Source: Marinibaculum pumilum (GTDB lineage: Bacteria > Pseudomonadota > Alphaproteobacteria > Ferrovibrionales > Ferrovibrionaceae). Taken from it: a stretch of 64,000 nucleotides of DNA. Both the position numbers and the translations under genes were made by a program. The stretch spans positions 1 to 64,000 of the forward strand of contig NZ_JBHRTR010000025.1 of NCBI RefSeq assembly GCF_042646425.1, read 5' to 3'. This document shows, piece by piece, positions 36,599 through 44,332 of this stretch. Positions within the stretch are counted from its first letter, which is position 1, and every line of letters begins with the position of its first letter. Under the pieces are notes generated by a model. The model saw only the letters and a list, made by a program, of their open reading frames with translations. It ran no database searches and was not told where the DNA came from.

Positions 36599-37588
36599 AT
36601 GGCATCGGCGGAAGAGCTTTCCACCACGCGCATCGGCTCGTTCAAGTACCTGGCCGCGACGGCAGAACCGTCGCTGTTCCGCAACGGCAAGGTGCTGACC
36701 CGGCGCAACCGGGAAGGCAGCGACAGCGAATGGGTCGGCGTGGACCTGGAACCGCACGACATGGCGGTGCATGACGCCCGGGCGCTGGCCGGCGCCGCGC
36801 GGCCGACGGTGGAACGCAACGGTTTCGAGCTGCTGACCCGCCCCCTGCCGCCGGGCGGCATCGACTTCCGCGACCATGCACAGGTGCTGCGCGACTACTA
36901 CCCCCATTGCGAGGCGATCGTCCGCGAGGCGACGGGCGCCGCGATCGTGCGCGCCTTCGACCACAACCTGCGCTCCGCCGGCGGCAAGAAGGCGAAGGAA
37001 CGCATCGCCGGCGGCCAGGAGGTGCAGGGCCCCGCCCATGTGGTGCATGGCGACTATACCCTGACCAGCGCGCCGCAGCGCCTGCGCGACCTGGCCAGGC
37101 CGCCGAAGGAGAACGACACCGTCCGCGGCGTCCTGGCGGAGGGCGAGACCCTGCTGGACGCCGACCGGGTGGAGCGGGCGATCGAGAGCGGCCGCTTCGC
37201 CATCATCAATGTCTGGCGCAACATCGCCGAGGAACCCGTGGCGACCAACCCGCTGGCCCTGTGCGATGCGGAGCGGGTCGACCCGGAAGACCTGGTGGTG
37301 TTCGAGATCCACTACAGCGACCGGATCGGCGAGAACTATTTCGCGAAGCCGTCAGCCCGGCACGGCTGGTACTTCTACCCGGCGATGACCGGCGACGAGG
37401 CGCTACTGATCAAGCAGTGGGATTCCAGCGGCCACCTGGCACGGACAAGGGGCGCGGAGCCGGACAGCGCGGCGCCGGGCGAACCCTGCACCTTCAGCTT
37501 CCACTCCGCCTTCCAGGATCCCGCGACCCCGCCGGACGCCCCCGACCGCCGCAGCATCGAGGTCCGCTGCGTCGTGCTGTACGACTGA
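36599..37588 (+). CDS. CmcJ/NvfI-family oxidoreductase
   Basis: 329 aa. Family segments are clear: RAFDHNLR, AHVVHGDYT, FAIINVWRNI, the YSDRIGENYFAKPSARHGWYFYPAM block with the conserved DEALLIKQWDS, and FSFHSAFQDP. CmcJ (cephamycin 7-alpha-hydroxylation helper), AsaB and NvfI-type enzymes belong here; NvfI is a non-haem iron oxygenase. The reaction in this bacterium is unknown. GGAG precedes the ATG at 36599. Third gene after GST and SDR with short spacers. Confidence 0.85.
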   Translation: MASAEELSTTRIGSFKYLAATAEPSLFRNGKVLTRRNREGSDSEWVGVDLEPHDMAVHDARALAGAARPTVERNGFELLTRPLPPGGIDFRDHAQVLRDYYPHCEAIVREATGAAIVRAFDHNLRSAGGKKAKERIAGGQEVQGPAHVVHGDYTLTSAPQRLRDLARPPKENDTVRGVLAEGETLLDADRVERAIESGRFAIINVWRNIAEEPVATNPLALCDAERVDPEDLVVFEIHYSDRIGENYFAKPSARHGWYFYPAMTGDEALLIKQWDSSGHLARTRGAEPDSAAPGEPCTFSFHSAFQDPATPPDAPDRRSIEVRCVVLYD

Positions 37589-37663
37589 CGCCTCCGCACG
37601 CCGCAACTTCGGGCAGGTCGCCCGGACACCCAGCCGCCTGGATGTCGCTCTGCACTTGCAGCT

Positions 37664-37691
37664 TTCGGCCAAAATAGCCAATTTGGCCGAA
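37664..37691. promoter_or_regulatory. Operator palindrome upstream of the toxin-antitoxin pair
   Basis: Perfect 10-bp arms TTCGGCCAAA (37664-37673) and TTTGGCCGAA (37682-37691), 8-nt spacer, ending 26 nt before the antitoxin ATG. Phd-type antitoxins repress their own promoters by binding such palindromes. Confidence 0.75.
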
Positions 37692-37717
37692 GATCGATGC
37701 GCAGCAGGAGCAGGACG

Positions 37718-37987
37718 ATGCGCAGAATGGCAGCGGGTGACGCAAAGAACCGGTTCGGGATGCTGCTCGACACCGCACAGCGGGAACCTGTGACCATCGA
37801 AAAGCATGGCCGTGCGGTCGCCGTCATGCTTTCGGCCGAAGACTATGACGCGCTGGAGGCGATGAAACTGGAGGCGCTCCGGGCCAAGGTGGAACGAGGT
37901 CTTGCCGATGCCGATGCGGGCCGGGTGACCGACGCCTCTACGGTCTTTGCCGAACTGGACGCCATGATCGACCGTGCGGAAGATTGA
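37718..37987 (+). CDS. Type II antitoxin, Phd/YefM family
   Basis: 89 aa. AAGDAKNRFGMLLDTAQREPVTIEKHGRAVAVMLSAEDYDALEAM is the Phd/YefM DNA-binding and dimer domain. The acidic C-terminus would wrap the toxin. The ATG at 37718 is preceded by GGAG 8 nt upstream; an ATG at 37697 lies within 6 nt of the operator and is less likely. Overlaps the toxin gene by 14 nt. Confidence 0.9.
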   Translation: MRRMAAGDAKNRFGMLLDTAQREPVTIEKHGRAVAVMLSAEDYDALEAMKLEALRAKVERGLADADAGRVTDASTVFAELDAMIDRAED

Positions 37988-38270
37988 GTTCGCCGACGAG
38001 GCACGCGACGATCTCCGCAAAATCGCCGCCTATACAATCGAGTATTGGGGGAAGGCACAGGCGCGCAGATATCTTGACGGTCTGCGCGCAACCTGTGCGG
38101 AAATCGCGGCAATGCCGGGGCTTGGCAAGGACGTGTCATGGGCTGCAGCCGGGTTGCGCAGCTTCCCCTGCCAGAGCCGTGTCATCTACTACCGCCCGGA
38201 ACCGCAACGCATCCTGGTCCTGGCGATCGTGCACCGGCGACAGGATCCGACCCGCCGGTTTCCGGCATGA
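37974..38270 (+). CDS. Type II toxin, ParE/RelE superfamily
   Basis: 98 aa, GTG start at 37974 inside the antitoxin gene. FADEARDDLRKIAAYTIEYWGKAQARRYLDGL and FPCQSRVIYYRPEPQRILVLAIVHRRQDPTRRF are the ParE helical hairpin and beta-sheet core, including the C-terminal Arg. The group comprises gyrase-inhibiting ParE and ribosome-dependent RelE; the length and hairpin favour ParE. Confidence 0.88.
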   Translation: MRKIEFADEARDDLRKIAAYTIEYWGKAQARRYLDGLRATCAEIAAMPGLGKDVSWAAAGLRSFPCQSRVIYYRPEPQRILVLAIVHRRQDPTRRFPA

Positions 38271-38291
38271 CCGACCAGGCCGCCGCGACAC

Positions 38292-39896
38292 CTACCCCTC
38301 CAGGTGCAGCGCCCGCGCCAATGCCGCCAGTGTGGCGGAGATCTCCTGGGGTGCGCAGGCGGCGGCGACGAAGCGGTCGGGGCGAAGGATGACGACACCC
38401 TGGCCGGCATCGGCGAACCACTGCTTCAGGGCCATCGACGGATCGCCGACCAGGGTCGCGTCCGGCCCCACGGCCGCTTCCGCCGTGCCCAGCTCCACTT
38501 CCGAGCGCACCACCAGGATGGGCCCGTCCAGGCGCCGCCAGATGCCGCGCGCGGTGTCGTCCATATAGGCGGAGGGGTCCGCCGCCCAGGCGAGGATCGC
38601 GAAGCGCGGCCCGATCGCGTCGTCGAGCCGGATCTGGCTGCCGGCGGCCAGCTGCACCCGCGGCTGGATGAACATGCGGCCAACCGCCGGATGGCTGCCG
38701 GCGACCGCCGCGCCGTCCCGGTAGCGTGGCATCGGCTTGAAGCGCATCTGCAGCACATAGTCGCGCGCCGGCGGGATGCGTCTGAGGATGCCGAAGCCCA
38801 GGTCGCGCAAGGCCGCCAGGACGCGGCTGCGCGGCGCGAAGATCCGGCCGACGGTGGTGGAGAGGTTGATCATCGCGGCGGCATGGTCGCGACGCTCCGC
38901 CTCGTAGCTGTCCAGCAAAGCGGGGCCGCAGCCGCCCTTCAGGACCGCGACCAGCTTCCAGGCCAGGTTGGTCGCGTCCCGGATGCCGGTGTTGTAGCCC
39001 TGTCCCTGCCAGACCGGCATCAGGTGGGCCGCATCGCCGGCCAGCAGCACCCGGCCCGACCGGAAGCGCGCGGCCAGCCGGGCATTGTGGGTATAGACCC
39101 GGCTGCGGATCACCCGGGCCGCCGCCGGGTCGGGCAGCACACGCCCCAGGATCCGGTGCAGGCCCGCAGGCCCCGACAGCTCCGCCTCCGTCTCCCCCGG
39201 CATCACCATGAATTCCAGGCGGCGGATGCCGTGCGGCAGGCCGATGGAGACATAGGGCCGGGCCGGGTCGCAGTGCAGCACCGCGCTGGGCGCGCCGAGG
39301 GGGTCGTTGGCGATGTCGACGACCAGCCAGTGGGTGGCGTCGGTGATGCCGTCGAAGTCGATGCCCAGCGCCTTGCGGGTCGGGCTGCGGCCGCCATCGG
39401 CGCCGACCAGCCAGGCGGTCCGGAACGCGGCCTCCGTGCCGTCCGGGCCGCGCGCCACGACATCCACCCCGTCCCCGTCATCGGTAAAGCGCAGCACCTC
39501 ATGGCCGAAACGGACCTCGACATTGTCGAACCGCGACAGGCCGTCCAGCAGCACCCGGTCGACCAGCGGCTGGATGAAGGCATTGCGGCGCGGCCAGCCG
39601 AAGGCCTCCGTCATCGGGCGGATCGAGGCGAAGGTGCGGCCCTTCGCCGTCCGGAACTCCATCCACTGGTGCGGGGTGGTATGCGGGACCACCCGCTCCG
39701 CCAGGCCGGCGGCCTGGAAGCTGCGCAGGCATTCGTCGTCCATGCCGACGCCGCGCGGATAGTCGATCAGCGCGGGCAGCGCCTCCAGCAGCAGGACCCG
39801 GATCCCGCTCGGCGCCACCAGATTGGCGATCGTCATGCCGACGGGCCCGGCGCCGATGATGATCAGGTCGTGGGTCCGCCCGGCCTCGTCCGGCAT
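38292..39896 (-). CDS. mhpA: FAD-dependent aromatic hydroxylase, 3-(3-hydroxyphenyl)propionate hydroxylase-like (MhpA)
   Basis: 534 aa group A flavin monooxygenase. IIGAGPVGM near the N-terminus (FAD ADP-binding), GADGGRSPTRK (the DG motif) and GRVLLAGDAAHLMPVWQGQGYNTGIRDATNLAWKL (the GD motif) are intact; the C-terminal thioredoxin-like domain follows. MhpA proteins are about 550 aa. GGGGAGGA lies 11 nt before the ATG at 39896. The IclR gene lies upstream on the same strand and mhpB/mhpC homologues are divergent, so it probably ortho-hydroxylates a phenolic acid to the catechol that MhpB cleaves. It ends 21 nt from the toxin gene, converging. Confidence 0.85.
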   Translation of the reverse strand: MPDEAGRTHDLIIIGAGPVGMTIANLVAPSGIRVLLLEALPALIDYPRGVGMDDECLRSFQAAGLAERVVPHTTPHQWMEFRTAKGRTFASIRPMTEAFGWPRRNAFIQPLVDRVLLDGLSRFDNVEVRFGHEVLRFTDDGDGVDVVARGPDGTEAAFRTAWLVGADGGRSPTRKALGIDFDGITDATHWLVVDIANDPLGAPSAVLHCDPARPYVSIGLPHGIRRLEFMVMPGETEAELSGPAGLHRILGRVLPDPAAARVIRSRVYTHNARLAARFRSGRVLLAGDAAHLMPVWQGQGYNTGIRDATNLAWKLVAVLKGGCGPALLDSYEAERRDHAAAMINLSTTVGRIFAPRSRVLAALRDLGFGILRRIPPARDYVLQMRFKPMPRYRDGAAVAGSHPAVGRMFIQPRVQLAAGSQIRLDDAIGPRFAILAWAADPSAYMDDTARGIWRRLDGPILVVRSEVELGTAEAAVGPDATLVGDPSMALKQWFADAGQGVVILRPDRFVAAACAPQEISATLAALARALHLEG

Positions 39897-39974
39897 CGCT
39901 GTCGTATCCTCCCCTGCCGTTGTTCCGGGCAGGATCCGGCAGCCCATGTTCGCCGGCAATGCCGCGGCGACCGC

Positions 39975-39991
39975 TGTTCGACAGGCGAACA
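39975..39991. promoter_or_regulatory. IclR-type operator, copy 1 (ahead of mhpA)
   Basis: TGTTC-GACAGGC-GAACA, in the 96-nt spacer between the IclR stop and the mhpA start. It shares 15 of 19 positions with the copy at 40811 (CTGTTCGACAGGCGAACAG against CTGTTCAACCTGCGAACAT). The same symmetry also forms an 8-bp stem directly after the IclR stop codon. Confidence 0.65.
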
Positions 39992-39992
39992 G

Positions 39993-40799
39993 CTATCCGG
40001 CCGGGCGCGGGCCGGCCAGGGCCGCCTCGATGCGCCGCACCGCCGCGGCCAGCGGCTCCAGGTAGCGGTCGGCGGCCTCGTCCGCGGTCATCGCGTTGCG
40101 GAAGTAGATGACGTTCACCGCCCCCGCCACCCGGCCCCCTGCCACCCGGTCCTGTGCCCGCACCGGCAGGGCGATCGCACCGATCCGGTCGTCGACCTCG
40201 CCCTGGGAGGCGGCATGGCCGCGCCGGCGCACCGCCTGCAGCAGGCGGTCCAGGCCGCGGCGGTCGGCGATGTCGCGCGCATCCTCGCCGCCCAGACGCG
40301 CGACGATACCCAGCATCGCCTCCCGCTCTGCCCGGCCGGCCGCCGCCAGGATGGCGCGGCCCAGGGCGGAGCGGACCAGCGGGCGGTGCTTGCCCACCAC
40401 CTGGCGATAGACCGAGACCGGGCTCAGCCGGTGGGTGGAGACCTGGATCGTCACCGCGCCGCCGGTGAAGCTGGCGAAGTCGCTGGGCCAGAGGATCGCC
40501 GCGGTCAGGTCGCGCAGGATCGGCGCGACGATCTGGGCGACCGCCTCGTCGTCGCGCACGCCGTCAGCCAGCTGCGCCACCTTCGCTGTCAGGGCGACCG
40601 CGCCGTCATCCTCCCGACGGACAAGGTAACCGAGCTGCTCCAGCGTGTTCAGCAGGCGGTAGACGGAGGAGCGGTCGATGCCGGCATAGGCGGCGAGCGC
40701 ACCGGGCCGGGTCCAGCCGAGCTCGCCCAGCGCCTCCAGCAGGTGCAGCCCGCGCGCCAGCGCGCGCACGTCCCTGTATGTCTCTTGCCCCGCCGGCAC
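39993..40799 (-). CDS. IclR-family transcriptional regulator (MhpR-like)
   Basis: 268 aa from the GTG at 40799, which has AGAGGTGG upstream; the frame is open earlier but without conserved sequence. N-terminal winged helix (ALARGLHLLEALGELGWTRPGALAAYAGIDRSSVYRLLNTLEQLGYLVRR), C-terminal GAF-like effector domain (VVGKHRPLVRSALGRAILAA). It sits between mhpA and the divergent mhpB/mhpC genes and has a palindromic site at each side. By analogy with MhpR/PcaR it should govern the hydroxylase and ring-cleavage genes. Confidence 0.9.
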   Translation of the reverse strand: MPAGQETYRDVRALARGLHLLEALGELGWTRPGALAAYAGIDRSSVYRLLNTLEQLGYLVRREDDGAVALTAKVAQLADGVRDDEAVAQIVAPILRDLTAAILWPSDFASFTGGAVTIQVSTHRLSPVSVYRQVVGKHRPLVRSALGRAILAAAGRAEREAMLGIVARLGGEDARDIADRRGLDRLLQAVRRRGHAASQGEVDDRIGAIALPVRAQDRVAGGRVAGAVNVIYFRNAMTADEAADRYLEPLAAAVRRIEAALAGPRPAG

Positions 40800-40810
40800 G
40801 GCGCCACCTC

Positions 40811-40827
40811 TGTTCAACCTGCGAACA
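40811..40827. promoter_or_regulatory. IclR-type operator, copy 2 (IclR/mhpB divergent region)
   Basis: TGTTC-AACCTGC-GAACA, starting 12 nt upstream of the IclR GTG and ending 90 nt before the mhpB ATG. Same architecture (5-7-5) as the copy at 39975. Its closeness to the IclR start predicts autorepression. Confidence 0.65.
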
Positions 40828-40916
40828 TGGTAGGGAGGGACCTTGCCGGGCGGCAATCCCTTTCGGCAGGCTGCGCCCCCGGATCAAGGACTGATCGCGC
40901 AGGGGAGGGCGGAACC

Positions 40917-41849
40917 ATGATCGTCGGCGCCGTCTGCATGTCGCATTCCCCGCTGATGGACCGCGGCGGTGCCGATGCCGCCGTCGAGAACCGTTTCCGG
41001 TCCGCGGTGGCGCAGGCCGCGTCCTTCGCCGCGGCGGCGAAACCGGACCTCACGATCGTCTTCCACCCGGACCATCTGAACGGCTTCTTCTACGGCCTGC
41101 TGCCGGCCTTCTGCGTCGGCATCGCCGGCCGTTCGGTCGGCGACTACGGCACCGGCGCCGGGCCCCTCGACATCCCCGCGGAGGTCGCGGGCGACTGCGC
41201 GGCCGAGCTGCTGCGGCTGGGCATCGACACCGCCCTGTCCCATCGCATGACCGCCGATCACGGTGCGGTGCAACCGCTGGAGCTGCTGTCGGCAGGGCAT
41301 CCGCCGGGACCGATGCTGCCGGTCTTCATCAACTGCGCCGCGCCGCCCCTGCCGGGCTTCCCGCGGGTGCGGGCGCTCGGCGCCGCAATCGGCGCCTGGG
41401 CGGCGGCCCGGCCGGAACGGGTGCTGATCGTCGGCTCCGGCGGCCTGTCGCACGACCCGCCGCTGCCGGCACTGGCCACGGCGCCGCCGGAACTGCGGGC
41501 ACGCCTGGTCGAAGGCGGCGACCTCACCCCGGACCAGCGCGAAGCACGGCAGGAGCGGGTCTATGCGGAGGGCGAGCGGATGGCCGCCGGCAGCTCCGAC
41601 CTGCTGCCGCCCGATCCCGGCTGGGACCGCATGCTGCTGGACGCCTTCCAGGACGGCGACCTGGCAGTGCTGGACGGCACCACCGATGCGGCGCTCGCCG
41701 CCACCGGCGGCCGCGGCGGGCATGAGGTGCGCTGCTGGATCGCCGCGCTCGCCGCGCTGGGCCCGGGCTATGCGGCGGAGACCCTGTTCTACGAGCCGGT
41801 CGACGCCTGGATCACCGGCATGGGCGTGCTGACGGCAAGACCCGCCTGA
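40917..41849 (+). CDS. mhpB: Extradiol dioxygenase, 2,3-dihydroxyphenylpropionate 1,2-dioxygenase-like (LigB fold)
   Basis: 310 aa; the sequence is collinear with E. coli MhpB (314 aa). CMSHSPLM at the N-terminus, FHPDHLNGFFYGLLPAFCVG, catalytic His115 in TADHGAVQPLE and His179 in VGSGGLSHDPP match the known general-base and acid residues. It opens a catecholic phenylpropanoid ring meta to give a yellow dienol product. GGGGAGGGCGGAACC precedes the ATG. First of three plus-strand genes facing the IclR regulator. Confidence 0.92.
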   Translation: MIVGAVCMSHSPLMDRGGADAAVENRFRSAVAQAASFAAAAKPDLTIVFHPDHLNGFFYGLLPAFCVGIAGRSVGDYGTGAGPLDIPAEVAGDCAAELLRLGIDTALSHRMTADHGAVQPLELLSAGHPPGPMLPVFINCAAPPLPGFPRVRALGAAIGAWAAARPERVLIVGSGGLSHDPPLPALATAPPELRARLVEGGDLTPDQREARQERVYAEGERMAAGSSDLLPPDPGWDRMLLDAFQDGDLAVLDGTTDAALAATGGRGGHEVRCWIAALAALGPGYAAETLFYEPVDAWITGMGVLTARPA

Positions 41850-41878
41850 CGGACGTCGCGACAAGGGAGGATACCGAC

Positions 41879-42754
41879 ATGGCCACCGCGGAACCGCGCC
41901 ATCCGTCCGTCTGGGGCGACCTGACCGGGGTGGCGTTCAGCCAGGGCTTCCTGGATGCCGGCGGCATCCGCACCCGCTACCTGTCGGCGGGCTCCCCGGA
42001 TCTGCCGCTGCTGATCCTGATCCACGGCACCGGCGGCCATGCGGAGGCCTATACCCGCAACCTCGCCGCCCATGGCCGGCATTTCTGGACCTTCGCCATC
42101 GACCTGGTCGGCCATGGCTGGAGCGACAAGCCGGCGATCGGCTACGAGATCGCCGACTATGCGGATCATGTGCTGAAGGTGATGGCGGCACTGGGCCGCG
42201 ACCGCGCCCATATCTCCGGCGAATCCCTGGGCGGCTGGGTCGCCGGCCATCTGGCGATCCACCACCCGGACAAGGTCGACCGGCTGGTACTGAACACCGC
42301 CGGCGGCTGGACCGCCCATCCGGAGGTGATGAAACGGATCCGGCACCTGTCGATGGAGGCGGTGCAGGACCCCAGCCGGGAGCGGATCCGGTCGCGCCTG
42401 GAATTCCTGATGCACGACAAGACGAAGGTGCATGACGACCTGGTGGAGACCCGGCGCGCGATCTACGGCCAGCCCGGCTATCCCGAGGTGATGCGCCGCA
42501 TCCTCTGCCTGCAGGAGATGGAGACCCGCCGCCGCAACATGTTCACCGACGAACAGACCCGCGGGATCACCGCGCCGACCATGGTGCTCTGGACCTCGCA
42601 CGACCCGACCGCCACGCCGGAGGAGGGGCGCCGGATCGCGGAGCTGATCCCCGGCGCCCGCTTCGAGGTGATCAACGGCTGCGGCCACTGGCCCCAGTTC
42701 GAGGATGCGGACCGCTTCAACCAGCTGCAGCTGGACTTCCTGTTGGGCCGGTAG
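41879..42754 (+). CDS. mhpC: Alpha/beta hydrolase, meta-cleavage product hydrolase-like (MhpC/BphD group)
   Basis: 291 aa. Oxyanion segment LIHGTGGHAEAY, nucleophile SGESLGGW (Ser in GESLGG), Asp in WTSHDPTATPEEG and His in GCGHWPQFED. The C-C hydrolases MhpC and BphD share this plan. It lies 29 nt after the extradiol dioxygenase with GGGAGG before its ATG, so it should hydrolyse the ring-cleavage product. Hydratase, aldolase and aldehyde dehydrogenase (mhpD, E, F) are not here. Confidence 0.88.
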   Translation: MATAEPRHPSVWGDLTGVAFSQGFLDAGGIRTRYLSAGSPDLPLLILIHGTGGHAEAYTRNLAAHGRHFWTFAIDLVGHGWSDKPAIGYEIADYADHVLKVMAALGRDRAHISGESLGGWVAGHLAIHHPDKVDRLVLNTAGGWTAHPEVMKRIRHLSMEAVQDPSRERIRSRLEFLMHDKTKVHDDLVETRRAIYGQPGYPEVMRRILCLQEMETRRRNMFTDEQTRGITAPTMVLWTSHDPTATPEEGRRIAELIPGARFEVINGCGHWPQFEDADRFNQLQLDFLLGR

Positions 42755-42833
42755 CGGCGGCGGGTTCGGCGGCGGGGCGACACGGTCTATGCTCCGCCAC
42801 GCGCCCCCCGCCACCCGCACCGGAGCCGCCACC

Positions 42834-43571
42834 GTGACCGACGACATCCTCCGCCGCCAGCTCGCGCCCACCGGCACCCTGCGCGCGGGCATCAACCTGT
42901 CCAACTTCCTGTTGGTGACCGGCCGCAGCCCCGACGGCGCGCCGCAAGGTGTGGCGCCGGACATGGCGGCGGCGGTGGCGGCGCGGCTGGAGGTGCCGGT
43001 CGCCTATGTCACCTTCGACAGCCCCGGCCAGCTGGCCGACGCGGCCGCCGACGATGTCTGGGATATCGGCCTGATCGGCGCCGAGCCGCAGCGGGCGGAA
43101 CGGATCGCCTTCACGACGGCCTATGCGGAGATAGAGGCGACCTTCCTGGTGCCGGACGGCTCCCCGATCACGGCGATCGAACAGGTCGACCGCCCCGGCA
43201 TCCGCATCGCCGTGACCGGCCGTGCCGCCTACGGGCTCTGGCTGGAGCGCAACATCGCCCGTGCGGAGCTGGTGCGCACCGACAGCCTGGATTCCGCCTA
43301 CGAGACCTTCGTGGCGCAGCGCCTGGACGTGCTGGCCGGCCTGCGCTCCCGCCTGCTGAAGGACCGCGACCTGCTGCCCGGTTCCCGCATCCTGGACGGC
43401 CATTTCGCCACCGTGCAGCAGGCGATCGGCACCCACCGCCGGAATGCGGAGGCCGCCGCCTTCCTGCAGACCCTGGTGGAGGAGCTGAAGGCCGGCGGCC
43501 AGGTCGCGGCGCTGATCGAACGCCACGGCGTCGGCGCCGGCCTGTCGGTGGCGCCGCCGGCCGGCGGCTGA
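42834..43571 (+). CDS. Family 3 solute-binding-fold protein without signal peptide
   Basis: 245 aa from the GTG at 42834 (GGAG upstream); an ATG at 42789 adds 15 residues that are not a signal peptide. LAPTGTLRAGINLSNFLL, GVAPDMAAAVAARLEVPVAYV and DIGLIGAEPQRAERIAFTTAYAEIEATFLV are the SBP_bac_3 core. There is no export signal and no permease nearby, so a cytoplasmic role (ligand binder, cyclohexadienyl dehydratase-like enzyme) is possible. It follows mhpC after 79 nt on the same strand. Confidence 0.8.
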   Translation: MTDDILRRQLAPTGTLRAGINLSNFLLVTGRSPDGAPQGVAPDMAAAVAARLEVPVAYVTFDSPGQLADAAADDVWDIGLIGAEPQRAERIAFTTAYAEIEATFLVPDGSPITAIEQVDRPGIRIAVTGRAAYGLWLERNIARAELVRTDSLDSAYETFVAQRLDVLAGLRSRLLKDRDLLPGSRILDGHFATVQQAIGTHRRNAEAAAFLQTLVEELKAGGQVAALIERHGVGAGLSVAPPAGG

Positions 43572-43582
43572 GACGCCGCGGC

Positions 43583-44332
43583 TCAGCCCAGCGCGGTGAA
43601 GAAGCGGCCGATCCGGTCGATGATCAGGTCCTTGTCATTGTCCAGGGTGGCGACATGGTAGGACTCGTCGAGCAGCAGCAGCTGCCGCTCGCCCGAACCC
43701 AGGGCCGCCAGGATCGTGTGGGCATTGGCTTCCGGCACCACATGGTCCTCCCGCGCCTGGATCACCAGCGCGGGCGCGGTGATCCGGGGCAGCAGGTCGC
43801 GGGTCGCGGCCATCAGCACGAAGAGCTGCTGCAGGCAGGCGGTCGGCACTTCCGGATAGGCCAGTTCCTCCACCCCCGCCGCCTTGATGTCGGAGCCGAC
43901 GCCGGGAATGCGGGCCGGCATGTCCGGCATGCAGAGCAGCTCCGCCATGCCGCCGTCGAAGACGCCGATGGCGCCGTTGATCGGGGCGATGCCGGAGATC
44001 CGGTCGGCGAAGCGGGCGCCCAGGTTCAGGGTCAGGGTGCCGCCCATCGACAGGCCGGCGACGAAGACCTTGCGTTTCGTCTCCAGCAGGCCGTGCAGCC
44101 CTTCCTCGGCAGAGGCCAGCCAGTCGCGATAGCCGGTGGTCTCCATGTCCGCGGGGCTGGTGCCATGGCCCTTCAGCCGCGGTCCGCAGACGGTGAACCC
44201 GAAACGGACGTGCAGCCCCTCGCCCACCAGCCGCATGCTCTGCGTCGTGCCGGTGAAGCCGTGCAGCAGCAGGATGCCGCGATCGTCGCCTTCCAGCATG
44301 AACGGCTCGGCGCCCTTCAGTATCTCCGTCAT
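43583..44332 (-). CDS. Alpha/beta hydrolase, carboxylesterase (Est30/monoacylglycerol lipase-like)
   Basis: 249 aa. LLLHGFTGTTQSMR oxyanion loop, GLSMGG nucleophile, Asp in QAREDHVVP and His in DESYHVATLDND, the last typical of Est30-type carboxylesterases. The ATG at 44332 overlaps the permease stop by 4 nt, making it the fifth gene of a ribose-type ABC operon. It probably de-esterifies the imported compound. Confidence 0.87.
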   Translation of the reverse strand: MTEILKGAEPFMLEGDDRGILLLHGFTGTTQSMRLVGEGLHVRFGFTVCGPRLKGHGTSPADMETTGYRDWLASAEEGLHGLLETKRKVFVAGLSMGGTLTLNLGARFADRISGIAPINGAIGVFDGGMAELLCMPDMPARIPGVGSDIKAAGVEELAYPEVPTACLQQLFVLMAATRDLLPRITAPALVIQAREDHVVPEANAHTILAALGSGERQLLLLDESYHVATLDNDKDLIIDRIGRFFTALG

